NCBI RefSeq assembly: GCF_020342435.1
Contig: NZ_CP080504.1
Span: forward strand, 883,081-947,080
Length of the DNA: 64,000 nucleotides
Direction of reading: 5' to 3'
DNA from: Candidatus Vallotiella sp. (ex Adelges kitamiensis)
Lineage (GTDB): Bacteria > Pseudomonadota > Gammaproteobacteria > Burkholderiales > Burkholderiaceae
This document shows positions 1 through 10,030 of this stretch, one piece after another (position 1 is the stretch's first letter; every line of letters starts with the position of its first letter). Under the pieces are notes generated by a model. The model searched no databases. It was not told the DNA's origin and saw only the letters and a program-made list of their open reading frames with translations. The translations under genes and the position numbers were made by a program.

Positions 1-1
1 G

Positions 2-67
2 GAGTCAATTGAGAAAAATATTCTCGCTAAGCTGGGTTATTTAGATCCATATATGCAACCAGGCTAA
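2..67 (+). CDS. ybeY: Endoribonuclease YbeY, C-terminal end only
   Basis: The first bases read as an open frame of 21 codons ending in TAA. It contains LAKLGYLDPY, which resembles the C-terminal tail of YbeY (rRNA-maturation endoribonuclease), where a conserved LGY.DPY follows the zinc histidines. The rest lies outside the window. The next gene is corC, the expected neighbour in the phoH-ybeY-corC-lnt order of Burkholderia. The call rests on this short tail plus synteny. No catalytic residue is visible, so I cannot say whether the whole gene is intact. Confidence 0.7.
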   Translation, partial: ESIEKNILAKLGYLDPYMQPG

Positions 68-689
68 ACAGGCTGAAACTACAGAGAATATGCTGACCGC
101 GTGGCGTGCTAGATGAGTTAGCATTTCTTCTGCCGGCGTAGTTCTATGTTTAATTCCTTCACACTGTGAACCTTGTCTAGTCATGAAAAGATGCAGAATT
201 AGCGCATCGGTTCTACATGTACTAGCGTCGCGCTCTTGTATGAGCAGCTTATGACCTGCCGGTTATATTTAATCATCAGCCCAATAATATCCGCATTATG
301 CATAGTGCACGCATTAGGTCCATCACACACATCTATAGTCGTATGTAGACAGTAGAACCCTTGAACTCCCTAGCTCGGTACTTATGCTAAAAACACTAAA
401 GTGACCCCCTTAGGGAGAGCGTTCTGAATCTATGAATACAACAGAATAAAGTTTCAGAGATGTAATTTATATATACATTATAAAAAAGCGTGCTTATACC
501 GGCTGTATTACGGAAATGTACGCGTATTGTGCTCGAGACTCTGCACGAGAACGGAGACCTCCGATATTATTTATAATGATTAAACTAGGTTGCCCGTCTA
601 GCAAAACCGTGCAACGTGAAGATATATATGCCATTTAGTGTATCCTTGATTATCCTTATCGCGCGCCCGGTCTCGCAGGACGCTTGAAA
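68..689. other. Gene-free stretch between ybeY and corC
   Basis: About 620 bases without a convincing reading frame, RNA gene or repeat. The two flanking genes are normally close together in Burkholderia, so this is either eroded DNA or an expanded spacer. A purine-rich AGGA lies about 10 bases before the corC ATG. No strong promoter can be assigned by eye. Confidence 0.6.
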
Positions 690-1580
690 ATGAACGACCC
701 GTATCCTACCCGGAAAAGTCACCCGAAACATCCAGATAAACCGCGCTCATTACTTGAGCGCTTGACTGATCTTATTTCGCCCGAGCCGGAATCTCGTGCG
801 CAGTTACTCGCAATTCTGCAGGATGCACATACACGAAACTTGATTGATGCCGACTCGCTATCGATGATTGAGGGTGTATTTCAGGTCGCTGACTTATGTG
901 CGCGCGATGTAATGGTACCTCGGGCCCAGATGGATGCGATTAATATCGCTGATAAACCTGATCAGTTCATTCCATTCGTGCTAGAGAAAGCGCACTCGCG
1001 CTACCCAGTATATGATGGAAACCGCGACAATGTGATTGGCATCATGCTCGCGAAAGACCTTTTGCGCTACTACGCAGAAGAGGAATTTGACGTGCGCGGC
1101 ATGTTACGTCCTGCTGTGTTTATTCCTGAATCAAAGCGTCTGAACGTGCTCTTGCACGACTTTCGTGAGAACCATAACCATATTGCTATCGTCGTAGATG
1201 AATACGGTGGTGTCGCCGGATTGATAACCATCGAGGATGTACTCGAGCAAATTGTTGGTGATATCGAGGACGAATATGATTTCGACGAAGAGGAGGGTAA
1301 TATTATCGCAACACCAGATGGTAGCTACCGGGTACGTGCACTCACTGAAATCGAACAGTTTAATGAGACATTTAGTACGCGATACTGCGATGACGAGGCT
1401 GATACGATCGGTGGCTTAGTCACACATCGTTTAGGTCGCGTACCCCACCGTGGCGAAAAGGTGCGGATCGATGATTTCGTATTCGTGATTTTACGAAGCG
1501 ATGCGCGACAGGTTCATATGCTGCTCGCTAAGCGCATACTATCTGGTGTAATCACACGTCGAGATTGTGATGATCATTAA
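690..1580 (+). CDS. corC: CBS-domain protein of the CorC/YbeX (HlyC/CorC) family
   Basis: A 296-residue cytoplasmic protein. Two CBS domains (about residues 70-130 and 135-193, ending in the typical TIEDVLEQIVGDI) are followed by a CorC_HlyC transporter-associated domain (about 205-290). The family is linked to Mg/Co efflux and, for YbeX, to ribosome function; the exact role is unsettled. An in-frame TTG lies two codons upstream at 684, but I chose the ATG because homologues begin MNDPYP and AGGA lies in front of it. It sits between ybeY and lnt, 40 bases before lnt, probably in one operon. Length and motifs look normal. Confidence 0.93.
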   Translation: MNDPYPTRKSHPKHPDKPRSLLERLTDLISPEPESRAQLLAILQDAHTRNLIDADSLSMIEGVFQVADLCARDVMVPRAQMDAINIADKPDQFIPFVLEKAHSRYPVYDGNRDNVIGIMLAKDLLRYYAEEEFDVRGMLRPAVFIPESKRLNVLLHDFRENHNHIAIVVDEYGGVAGLITIEDVLEQIVGDIEDEYDFDEEEGNIIATPDGSYRVRALTEIEQFNETFSTRYCDDEADTIGGLVTHRLGRVPHRGEKVRIDDFVFVILRSDARQVHMLLAKRILSGVITRRDCDDH

Positions 1581-1620
1581 ATATAAAGCAGTGCACATGC
1601 GCGCTTCATTATATCGATAG

Positions 1621-3297
1621 ATGCTTAAGAAGCGAATCTCCGATTTTGTGCGGTGGGCTTCCTTGCCTAATTCTACGTTGTTAAAGCACGCTGCACGCAA
1701 ATACCATTCTATGTGGCTGCACTTAACATTAGCAGGCATACTAGGCGGACTAAATACACTTGCATTTGCGCCCGCACAATATGGAAGCTGGCTAGAGTTA
1801 ATAATCTTTCCCTGTATGTTCTGGCTGCTCTCACAAACCAGTACACTGCGCAGTGCAATACTAGTGGGTGGTACATTTGGTTTCGGGCAGTTTGTCAGCG
1901 GGGTATGGTGGTTATACGTGAGTATGCACTTCTATGGCAATACGCCTGCGCTTATAGCTGCTATCATAGTTGTTCTGTTTTCACTCTATCTAGCACTTTA
2001 TACCGCGCTTTCGGCGGGACTATGTTATATATGCTGTGCACCGAGTAGAAGGTGGGCGACATTTATGCCTAGTTGGCATGCAAGCATAGCATTTGCCTGT
2101 TCGTGGACACTAGGAGAGTGGTTACGCGGGACCCTCTTTACCGGATTTCCCTGGCTCGCCAGTGGGTATGCGCAGGTTAACGGTCCGCTAGCCGGGTTTG
2201 CTCCACTCTTTGGCGTTTACGGAGTTGGCTGGATCCTCGCTTTTTTCAGCGCATTGATTATACAGACAACCACACGTATTCTCAGTGGAGCTGACGTAGC
2301 TACGTGGTTCCTGCCCGCTAGTGCTGCAGCCGCGCTGCTCTTTGGGGGCGCACTACTCTTGCACGTGATATGGACCCAGCCGTGCGGGCCTGTGCTTTCA
2401 GTGCGTTTGCTTCAAGGCAATATCGAGCAGCATTCGAAATTTGAGATGCTTAGTATGTGTCACGCTATTTCGCTGTATCAGAGGCTTATAACAGAAAAGC
2501 CGGCCGATTTGATCATAACACCTGAAACTAGCATTCCATTTCCGCCGTATGAAGTATCACCCGAATTCTGCAGAGCGATACAGAACTTCGCAGACACTAC
2601 GCACACATCGGTTTTATTCGGTGCAGTTGGGATAAAAACAGGCTTAAACGAGTCAATAAATTTCACAAATATACTGTACGGTATTATACCCGGATCATCG
2701 ATCCCGTACCAGTATGAGAAACATCATTTAGTACCGTTCGGTGAGTTTGTTCCGTATGGCTTTCAATGGTTTGTAAATATGATGAAGATTCCATTAGGCA
2801 ACTGCTCACGGGGCGATTCAATACAATTGCCATTTATTGTTCACGGGCAGTCAATCTCGCCGAACATCTGCTACGAGAATATCTTTGGCGAAGAGATCGC
2901 TCTCATGCTACGCAGAAATCCGTACCAAGCTAATCTGCTAGTTAATTCAACAAATCTTGGTTGGTTTGGTAATACGATTGCGCAGGAACATCACCTACAG
3001 ATTGCACAAATGCGGGCGCTGGAAACTGGCCGGCCGATGTTGTGCGCTACTAATACCGGCGTGACCGCGATGATTGATACAAACGGTTCGGTAATAGCCC
3101 AGTTACACCGCTTCACTGTAGGTGCGCTCGATGTGCGCATACAGGGCCGCAGTGGTACAACACCCTATATCGTTACTGGCAATATAACTATATTAATAGC
3201 ATCATTAGTCGGACTACCGATCGCATTTTGGACAGAAATCAGAGTGAGAGACTCCCGTACACGAACAAGCAATAATATTTTATCCATACAAGAATAA
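1621..3297 (+). CDS. lnt: Apolipoprotein N-acyltransferase
   Basis: An inner-membrane enzyme of 558 residues that adds the third acyl chain to the N-terminal cysteine of lipoproteins, the last maturation step before Lol sorting. The first ~240 residues hold several hydrophobic segments. A nitrilase-like domain follows, with the catalytic triad visible as Glu302 (in TPETS), Lys367 (in YEKHH) and Cys417 (in NICYEN). A last membrane segment lies near residues 515-535. It is the second gene after ybeY, as in Burkholderia. Its kept state agrees with lolB being retained elsewhere in the window. No sign of damage. Confidence 0.95.
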   Translation: MLKKRISDFVRWASLPNSTLLKHAARKYHSMWLHLTLAGILGGLNTLAFAPAQYGSWLELIIFPCMFWLLSQTSTLRSAILVGGTFGFGQFVSGVWWLYVSMHFYGNTPALIAAIIVVLFSLYLALYTALSAGLCYICCAPSRRWATFMPSWHASIAFACSWTLGEWLRGTLFTGFPWLASGYAQVNGPLAGFAPLFGVYGVGWILAFFSALIIQTTTRILSGADVATWFLPASAAAALLFGGALLLHVIWTQPCGPVLSVRLLQGNIEQHSKFEMLSMCHAISLYQRLITEKPADLIITPETSIPFPPYEVSPEFCRAIQNFADTTHTSVLFGAVGIKTGLNESINFTNILYGIIPGSSIPYQYEKHHLVPFGEFVPYGFQWFVNMMKIPLGNCSRGDSIQLPFIVHGQSISPNICYENIFGEEIALMLRRNPYQANLLVNSTNLGWFGNTIAQEHHLQIAQMRALETGRPMLCATNTGVTAMIDTNGSVIAQLHRFTVGALDVRIQGRSGTTPYIVTGNITILIASLVGLPIAFWTEIRVRDSRTRTSNNILSIQE

Positions 3298-4428
3298 TTT
3301 GAATTTCAAGTTGTTCCCTCCCCTTTTTATAAAAATTTTTTGTAACTTAATAAGTTAAATTCACTTAATTTATTCCCGCAAGAGAGATAGGAGACTACAG
3401 TAAAATTTCGAAGCTTTTTAAACACCAAACCAGGTTAACATAAATCCTGATCTAGCATTACCTGTACCCTATTACGTAAAGCAATTTTGTGCTGAGTTAC
3501 ACTGCTGGAAAGTGCATAATCTTTTCGAGGCATAAAATAAAGCAATGAGGATTCTACTCTGTGCAGAAGCTATGCCGTAGCCCTTGATAGTATCAAAGTC
3601 CTGTATACCCCATACGCCGATACAGGTTAGTTAGAAAGAGTCTAATAATACTCTTTCGGAAAACAAAAATTTTTATAAAATACAATATTATTATATTATT
3701 TGAGAATCAAGCATAAGCTTAATTATATTCGTTACTATCGCACTTTTATACTATTTGTCTACAAGAATACACTTAAAACCCCCTTGAACTCACCCTTCTG
3801 TAAGCGAAGTTATAAACCTAAGTAGCCTAGGTGAATTATTCTAGAGGTTGTTATTTAAGCTCCGATATGGGGTATATCGGGTTATGTAAAACGCTTATCA
3901 TCAATTACAGTCTATTGACTGATCCCTCAGAAGGAAAGGAATTGCCTATATTACTCAGATCGGCAAAACCTTTCTCTAAAATAATATCGGGCAATAGTCG
4001 GCTTACAAGGCCTTCCACTTCTTAACTCTCAGCATCATCTGACCTGGATAAAACGATAAAAAAACTGTAAGACAATAAGAAAAGTTTAAACAGATGATAC
4101 GCGCAGTATAATTTTTCCTAATTGTGAAGTCGTTTATTTTTCGAGCCATTCTTAGTAGGGTTGACCTGATTTTACTCGATCAACCTATGTGCTATATACA
4201 CTGAACTACAGGGTGTGGCTGGCGCATTAATTGATTAAGTGCTTTCTGGCAATTCACTTCAGGTGACCACCACGTTTCACTAGCATCAATAGCAAACCCT
4301 GTTATGCACAAACATGGCTCGATTTTATGATTTTTCCGATAAAATTTGCCCCTTTAGTGCTTTTTACTTTGGAGCAGCGGCGTGTGTTAGTGCATATATA
4401 TCCACTCGCTTTCTCTGAAGGTAATTTC
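3298..4428. other. AT-rich gene-free stretch between lnt and glyQ
   Basis: About 1.1 kb with no recognised gene, although lnt and glyQ are usually near neighbours. A 64-codon frame at 3831-4025 shows nothing familiar. An inverted repeat GAAAGAGT / ACTCTTTC lies at 3634-3641 and 3650-3657 with an 8-base loop. A weaker GGTTGA / TCAACC pair lies near 4160-4185. The segment probably holds the glyQ promoter, but I cannot place it. Confidence 0.55.
3634..3657. repeat. Inverted repeat, 8-bp stem
   Basis: GAAAGAGT and ACTCTTTC can pair around an 8-base loop, about 340 bases after lnt. There is no clean run of T behind it, so it is a doubtful terminator. A similar AAAGAGT stem occurs at 34398-34422. 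Confidence 0.4.
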
Positions 4429-5373
4429 GTGCTCACGTTCCAGAAAATCATTTTGATATTACAGTCCTATTGGAATAAACAAGGCTGTGTGCTCCTACAG
4501 CCGTACGATATGGAAGTCGGTGCAGGAACGTCGCATACCGCTACATTCCTGCGAGCGATTGGCCCTGAGCCATGGCGAGCCTCTTATGTGCAGCCCTCCC
4601 GGCGCCCAAAAGATGGACGCTACGGTGAGAATCCTAATCGAATACAACACTACTACCAGTACCAGGTAGTATTTAAACCAGCTCCAGAAGATATCCTGGA
4701 CCTGTACTTAGGCTCGCTCCAAGCACTTGGACTCAACCTGAAACAGAACGACGTACGCTTTGTTGAAGATGACTGGGAAAACCCAACTCTAGGTGCTTGG
4801 GGACTTGGATGGGAAGTATGGCTTAACGGGATGGAGATCACGCAGTTCACTTACTTCCAGCAAGTTGGCGGGCTCGACTGTAAGCCAGTGCTTAGCGAAA
4901 TAACTTATGGTGTCGAGCGCCTAGCTATGTATGTTCAGCAAGTCGAGAATGTTTTTGATTTAGTATGGTCCGAATGGGAAGAAAATCATCCAACCGGCAA
5001 AATTCTACACAGGCTAACCTATGGAGACGTGTTTCGACAAAACGAAGTCGAACAATCGATATACAACTTTGAGCAATCGAACGCCGAGCTGCTGTTTACG
5101 CTCTTTAATGCCTATGAGAGAGAAGCCCGACGCATTGTTGAAAAACGCCTTTCGATACCAGCCTACGAATTAGTCCTAAAAATCGCACATATCTTTAACT
5201 TGCTTGAGGCACGTGGGGCGATTTCTGTAACTGAGCGCACTACATATATTGGCCGAATTCGTGCATTGTCGAGACTAGTTGCGCAAGCATACTATTTTTC
5301 ACGGAAAGCACTTGGATTCCCGATGCTAGGTAAGGGGTCTCGTTTGCATGAACACGATACTATCGCTTCTTAG
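4429..5373 (+). CDS. glyQ: Glycyl-tRNA synthetase alpha subunit
   Basis: The catalytic class II subunit of the bacterial (alpha-beta)2 glycyl-tRNA synthetase, 314 residues from the chosen start. The frame is open back to 4327, but family members begin (M)LTFQ, which matches the GTG at 4429 preceded by GAAGG. The 34 extra residues upstream look unlike any GlyQ. Motifs such as [29 protein letters not shown] and [20 protein letters not shown] are present. The beta subunit glyS follows after 93 bases, so the two are probably co-transcribed. Intact and of normal length. Confidence 0.95.
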   Translation: MLTFQKIILILQSYWNKQGCVLLQPYDMEVGAGTSHTATFLRAIGPEPWRASYVQPSRRPKDGRYGENPNRIQHYYQYQVVFKPAPEDILDLYLGSLQALGLNLKQNDVRFVEDDWENPTLGAWGLGWEVWLNGMEITQFTYFQQVGGLDCKPVLSEITYGVERLAMYVQQVENVFDLVWSEWEENHPTGKILHRLTYGDVFRQNEVEQSIYNFEQSNAELLFTLFNAYEREARRIVEKRLSIPAYELVLKIAHIFNLLEARGAISVTERTTYIGRIRALSRLVAQAYYFSRKALGFPMLGKGSRLHEHDTIAS

Positions 5374-5466
5374 CAGAACGCCGCTTACTCGATTGAGTAG
5401 ATACCATAAAGGTTTAGACATAAGCTTAAGGACAACACTTAAAACAATAGAAGAGACGCTATCCTG

Positions 5467-7566
5467 ATGAGTCAATCACACACTCTACTCGTTGAACTAC
5501 TAACTGAAGAGCTTCCGCCGAAAACCCTTGCTCGCTTATCCAGTGTCTTTTCTGAAGGTCTTGTTACAGGACTTACTGCACGCGACCTGATCGATATCCC
5601 CAACAGCGGGTCACCTTCGTTTGAGCCGTTTAGCACGCCACGTCGGCTAGCGGTTGCAATCCACAATGTACGAACAGTAGGGGTGAAACAGCAGGTGCAT
5701 AAAAGAGTATTACCAGTTTCTGTAGCGCTCGACGCCAATGGGCGGCCAAGTGCTCAACTAATAAAAAAGCTCGCAGCTCTTGGCTTCCCAAATATGCCAC
5801 TCAAGAGACTAGAGCGCATAATGGATGGCAAGATCGAAGCGTTTTTTTTAAAGTATGTTGCGCCGGGTATAACCCTAAAAGATGGGCTACAGGCCACACT
5901 GGACGAAACTCTTACTAACCTTCCCACTCAGAAGGTATTAAGATATCAGCGAGCAGATGGTACGAACGTTCAGTTCGTACGCCCAATACACCGAATTGTT
6001 GCACTACACGCGAATTGTATTGTTCCGATTACAGCACTTGGGCTAGATGCTAGTGGTATCACGCTTGGGCATAGGTTTCTGTCTGAGGGTCATATCGTCC
6101 TGCATGCAGACAGCTATAGTCACACGCTTAAGAATCGGGGTAAGGTTATTGCGAGTATGCGGGAACGTAAAGAGACGATTCGCATGCAATTGCTTGAGCG
6201 TGCAGGTATGGACTATGTACTAATGCCTGAAGCACTACTTAACGAAGTGAATGCATTGGTTGAGTGGCCGATTGTCTATGAGTGCCATTTTGATCAAGCA
6301 TTTTTGCAAATCCCCCAAGAATGCTTAATTCTAACAATGCAAACAAACCATAAACATTTTATGCTGACTGATGCTTTCGGTAAATTAAAATCACGCTTTT
6401 TAGTTGTCTCGAATTTACAGACAGACACGCCACAGCAGATCATAATGGGAAATGAACGCGTTGTGCACTCACGACTAACAGATGCACAGTTTTTCTTCGA
6501 ACAGGATAAGAAAAAGACACTTGAGCAACGCGTGCCGTTACTAGCTAACGTCGTATACCACAATAAACTCGGCTCCCAACTACAGCGTGTTGAGCGCCTC
6601 GAGGCGCTATCAGTACTCATCGCACTTATCGTCGGCGTAGATGCGAAGCTAACTGCACGCGCTGCGAGGCTAGCTAAGGCAGACTTACTTACAAGTATGG
6701 TGACCGAGTTCCCAGAATTACAGGGTACGATAGGCGCCTATTACGCTCGATATAATGGTGAGCCCGAAGATGTTGCGATCGGGTGCTTGGAGCACTATCA
6801 GCCCCGCTTTTCAGGCGACACACTACCATCTACCGAAATTAGTACCGTGGTCGCAGTTGCCGACAAGATTGAAATGCTAGTAGGAATTTGGGGTATTGGC
6901 TTACAGCCCACAGGGGAGAAAGACCCCTACGCACTTCGACGACATGCACTCGGCCTGTTACGTATCATTCTTGAAAAGAAACTACCTCTAGACCTGATAG
7001 ACTTGCTGCGATATGCCTATGCCCAATTTTCGACTCAGATACAAATTACCGATCCTACTAGTGCACTATACGACTTCTTTATCGAACGCCTACGCGGTTT
7101 ATTATATGAGTACGGCTACAATGCGAAAGAGGTAGAGGCAGTACTAAGCCAAAATCCGACCCGTATTGATGACATCATTAGTCGACTCGATGCAGTACGC
7201 AAATTTTCTGCTCTACCTGCAGCGGTATCTCTAGCAGTAGCTAACAAGCGAATCATAAATTTTTTAAAAAAAACGGGAAGCACACCCCGGCACATCGAGA
7301 CAAAACTATTAGTAGAGTTAGAAGAGCGTATGCTGTTCGAACGGCTACGGAGCATTACGCCAATTGTGCAGGAGCGATTAAGCTTACGCGACTACACAGG
7401 CGCTTTGTTAGCGCTTGCGTCAATGCGTGATGCAGTCGATATATTTTTCAATAACGTGTTGGTCAATGATAGTAATAGCGCGTTGCGAGAGAATCGACTG
7501 AGCTTATTAATGCAGTTGCATATTCAGATGAACTGCGTAGCTGATATTTCTAAGCTTGCATCATGA
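5467..7566 (+). CDS. glyS: Glycyl-tRNA synthetase beta subunit
   Basis: A 699-residue partner of GlyQ, required for tRNA(Gly) recognition and for the assembled enzyme. It starts with the family hallmark LLVELLTEELPPK, includes the FSTPRRLAV motif near residue 57, an HD-like central region, and a C-terminal DALR-type anticodon-binding part (region of VLVNDSN). The ATG follows a weak ribosome site. Its stop overlaps the gmhB start (ATGA), which indicates coupled translation. Length equals that of Burkholderia homologues. Confidence 0.95.
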   Translation: MSQSHTLLVELLTEELPPKTLARLSSVFSEGLVTGLTARDLIDIPNSGSPSFEPFSTPRRLAVAIHNVRTVGVKQQVHKRVLPVSVALDANGRPSAQLIKKLAALGFPNMPLKRLERIMDGKIEAFFLKYVAPGITLKDGLQATLDETLTNLPTQKVLRYQRADGTNVQFVRPIHRIVALHANCIVPITALGLDASGITLGHRFLSEGHIVLHADSYSHTLKNRGKVIASMRERKETIRMQLLERAGMDYVLMPEALLNEVNALVEWPIVYECHFDQAFLQIPQECLILTMQTNHKHFMLTDAFGKLKSRFLVVSNLQTDTPQQIIMGNERVVHSRLTDAQFFFEQDKKKTLEQRVPLLANVVYHNKLGSQLQRVERLEALSVLIALIVGVDAKLTARAARLAKADLLTSMVTEFPELQGTIGAYYARYNGEPEDVAIGCLEHYQPRFSGDTLPSTEISTVVAVADKIEMLVGIWGIGLQPTGEKDPYALRRHALGLLRIILEKKLPLDLIDLLRYAYAQFSTQIQITDPTSALYDFFIERLRGLLYEYGYNAKEVEAVLSQNPTRIDDIISRLDAVRKFSALPAAVSLAVANKRIINFLKKTGSTPRHIETKLLVELEERMLFERLRSITPIVQERLSLRDYTGALLALASMRDAVDIFFNNVLVNDSNSALRENRLSLLMQLHIQMNCVADISKLAS

Positions 7567-8159
7567 GTGAGGGCTTCATTTTTTCTAGTAGACCACGCAA
7601 ATTAACCACGCCCAAAAAACTTGTGATCCTTGATCGTGACGGTGTTATTAATTACGACTCCGACGCATTTATAAAGTCACCTGATGAGTGGGTCCCAATC
7701 CCAGGTAGCCTAGAGGCAATCGTACGGCTGAATCAGTCAGGTTACCATGTTGTAGTTGCGAGCAACCAGTCGGCTATCGGTCGTGGCTTATTTAACATGG
7801 CTACACTCAATGAAATACATAAGAAGATGAATCATGAGTTAGCAGCACTGGGTGGGCAAGTCGCCGCTATCTTTTTTTGTCCACATACTCCAGCCGACCA
7901 TTGTGATTGCCGCAAACCGAAACTCGGCTTATTTATACAGATCATCCAGCGCTTTCAGATCGATTCTGCTAGTACACCGATGGTAGGTGATTCTCAACAC
8001 GATTTACAAGCTGCTTTGGCTCTAGGACTCAGACGGAACCTAGTGCTAACCGGAAAAGGCTCTAAAACACTAGGTACAGGTAATTTGCCAGTAGGTACAA
8101 CAGTCTATTCAGATTTGCATGCGTTCGTACTCGACTTTTGTACTACCGTAGGCAATTGA
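7563..8159 (+). CDS. gmhB: D-glycero-beta-D-manno-heptose 1,7-bisphosphate 7-phosphatase
   Basis: A HAD-family phosphatase of 198 residues that makes heptose 1-phosphate for the LPS inner core. The nucleophile motif DRDGVIN places Asp24 and Asp26 at the active site. A zinc-binding segment of the type CPHTP...HCDCRKPK, and the GDSQHDLQAA motif near residue 140, follow. It overlaps glyS by four bases, the usual Burkholderia arrangement. Retention suggests that heptose-containing LPS core may still be made, although the other heptose genes are outside the window. Confidence 0.93.
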   Translation: MSEGFIFSSRPRKLTTPKKLVILDRDGVINYDSDAFIKSPDEWVPIPGSLEAIVRLNQSGYHVVVASNQSAIGRGLFNMATLNEIHKKMNHELAALGGQVAAIFFCPHTPADHCDCRKPKLGLFIQIIQRFQIDSASTPMVGDSQHDLQAALALGLRRNLVLTGKGSKTLGTGNLPVGTTVYSDLHAFVLDFCTTVGN

Positions 8160-8202
8160 GTTAACGACTCCAGTACTATTTAAAGATTTATATAGCACTA
8201 TC

Positions 8203-8937
8203 ATGCACGTGATTCGCTCAATACTATTTTTTATTTATCTAATTATCTATACAGTCCCGTATGCATGCGTATGCTGCATTTGTTTCCCGTTCTTAAACGC
8301 ATACCGGCGCTACCAAATGGCTATTGGTTGGTGCTACTCGACACTATGGGTGCTGCGTTACCTAGTTGGTATAGGTTGGCGAATTGAAGGCTTAAGCAAT
8401 CTTCCTAAAGGCCCGGCAGTACTTCTTCCAAAGCACCAGTCTGCCTGGGAAACGCTAGCGCTCCCGGTAATTATACCCCATCCGTTGTGTTATATCTTCA
8501 AGCGTGAGTTACTGTATATTCCATTTTTTGGATGGGTCCTCAAAGGGCTAAAGATGTTGCACATTGACCGCAACAAAGGGTATAGCTCATTTAGATCAGT
8601 CATTCGGCAAGGTAAAGAGCGGGTAGCCGAAGGCTTATGGGTGGTCATATTTCCAGAGGGAACACGAATGCCAGTGGGCGAGCGCGGCACGTATAAAACC
8701 GGTGGAACACGATTTGCGGTATCTGCTGGAGTACCTGTAGTTCCAATTGCGCACAATGCTGGATACGTGTGGCCGCGCAACTCTTTTCTAAAATATTCGG
8801 GGATAATTACGGTCTCAATTGGTAAACAAATTAATACTTTTAATCTGAATGCTGATGAGGTTATGATGCGCGTTGAAGAGTGGATTGAAACTGAGATGTG
8901 TCGTATTTCTACGCATGCATATCTATCACAATCGTAA
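8203..8937 (+). CDS. plsC: 1-acyl-sn-glycerol-3-phosphate acyltransferase (PlsC family)
   Basis: A membrane-bound acyltransferase of 244 residues that makes phosphatidic acid from lysophosphatidic acid. A strong hydrophobic N-terminal segment (residues 5-32) anchors it. The catalytic box is KHQSAWET, with His78 and a Glu in place of the more usual Asp (HX4E), which is also seen in Burkholderia relatives. FPEGTR near residue 150 binds the phosphate. It follows gmhB by 43 bases. A second acyltransferase may exist elsewhere, so the exact substrate is inferred. Confidence 0.88.
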   Translation: MHVIRSILFFIYLIIYTVPYACVCCICFPFLNAYRRYQMAIGWCYSTLWVLRYLVGIGWRIEGLSNLPKGPAVLLPKHQSAWETLALPVIIPHPLCYIFKRELLYIPFFGWVLKGLKMLHIDRNKGYSSFRSVIRQGKERVAEGLWVVIFPEGTRMPVGERGTYKTGGTRFAVSAGVPVVPIAHNAGYVWPRNSFLKYSGIITVSIGKQINTFNLNADEVMMRVEEWIETEMCRISTHAYLSQS

Positions 8938-9012
8938 ACGTTTAATGCATGCCGAAATTCGATGTAGTCATTTGAGGCAATCTCAGTAAGCTCTAATTGA
9001 ATTATTAGACTA

Positions 9013-9021
9013 TAGAGCGGC
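9013..9021 (+). repeat. Copy 1 of a 9-base motif TAGAGCGGC
   Basis: The same nine bases occur, all on the + strand and all in non-coding DNA, at 9013, 15079, 25434 and 25484. Function unknown. Confidence 0.35.
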
Positions 9022-9066
9022 CTCTTGAATAAACAAAGATATTCCTATGTCTAATGTCAGATATCT

Positions 9067-9090
9067 ATTTCATATCGATTGATATGAAAT
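9067..9090. terminator. Hairpin between convergent plsC and rsmA
   Basis: ATTTCATATC and GATATGAAAT form a perfect 10-bp stem with a GATT loop, placed between two convergent genes (plsC on +, rsmA on -). The place suits a shared terminator, but the stem is AT-rich and lacks a clear T tail. Confidence 0.5.
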
Positions 9091-9139
9091 CGTAGTTCAT
9101 CTAATTTATATATTCATAAGAGCGCGTTAAGATAAACCG

Positions 9140-10024
9140 TTAGTCACAGCACGCCGTAGGCAGTAACGTACTAATAGATCTGAGATCTAACCTTCTAGCC
9201 TGAGGTCCAGAATTATCTTTAAGCTGCTGTGCCAGCGCAACATATTCGAGCAGCGGTACATCCTCGGCGCGACGTGTAAGATCAAAGCCAAGCGCTTCAA
9301 AATTGACTTGACTACCATAAGCTGCAAGCGCATTTCGTAATATCTTACGCCGCTTTGAAAAAGCGGCCGTCACAATTTCACTCAGGCGGTAAATATTAAC
9401 TGACGGTACGTCGCCAGTCGTGCGTGGAATCATCCGTACTACTGACGAAGCCACCTTTGGCGATGGCCTGAATGATTCAGGAGATACCTCAATTAATTTA
9501 TTGATCGTATATCGATACTGTAACATTACAGTGAGGCGGCTGTAGTTTCTACCGCCCGGTTTAGCAATCATCCGATTTACTACTTCATCTTGAAGCATGA
9601 AGTGTTGATCAATTATCTTATCAGAAAATAATGCTAGATGGAATAATAGCGGGCTTGAAATGTTATACGGCAGATTCCCAACCACCCGGAGCGATGCACC
9701 AATATGTGCTAAATTAGCTAGTGAAGAAAAATTAAACGCTAGAGTATCGCCTGCATACAAAACAAGTCTACTACTAAAACGCTGCCGTAGACGCGTGATT
9801 AGATCGTTATCTAGTTCAATCGCGTGCAATATTTTCACGTAGTTGAGGAGTGGAGCGGTCAATGCGCCTAGGCCTGGACCGATTTCAACGATCCGATCTT
9901 CGGGTTGCGGACGGATTATTTCCACGATTTTGTCAATCACGTTTATATCGGTAAGGAAATGCTGGCCAAATCGCTTTCGTGCCAAGTGGCCTTGGTACTT
10001 ATTATGATTCATAAAGTCACTCAT
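9140..10024 (-). CDS. rsmA: 16S rRNA (adenine1518-N6/adenine1519-N6)-dimethyltransferase
   Basis: RsmA/KsgA, 294 residues, dimethylates two adenines at the 3' end of 16S rRNA late in 30S assembly. The SAM-binding motif [11 protein letters not shown] covers residues 46-56, the acidic ribose contact is Glu70, and the catalytic NLPYN lies at 117-121. The C-terminal helical domain (about 200-280) contains [15 protein letters not shown] second ATG at codon 5 could also serve. It follows pdxA by six bases and is probably translated with it. Intact. Confidence 0.95.
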   Translation of the reverse strand: MSDFMNHNKYQGHLARKRFGQHFLTDINVIDKIVEIIRPQPEDRIVEIGPGLGALTAPLLNYVKILHAIELDNDLITRLRQRFSSRLVLYAGDTLAFNFSSLANLAHIGASLRVVGNLPYNISSPLLFHLALFSDKIIDQHFMLQDEVVNRMIAKPGGRNYSRLTVMLQYRYTINKLIEVSPESFRPSPKVASSVVRMIPRTTGDVPSVNIYRLSEIVTAAFSKRRKILRNALAAYGSQVNFEALGFDLTRRAEDVPLLEYVALAQQLKDNSGPQARRLDLRSISTLLPTACCD

Positions 10025-10030
10025 TAAGAA

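Noticed and set aside
3831-4025. 64-codon frame between lnt and glyQ
   Set aside because: No family resemblance, no ribosome site, AT-rich background; chance frame is the simpler view.
4327-4428. 34-residue N-terminal extension of GlyQ
   Set aside because: Homologues start at LTFQ, a GTG with GAAGG in front sits exactly there, and the extension has no similarity to the family.
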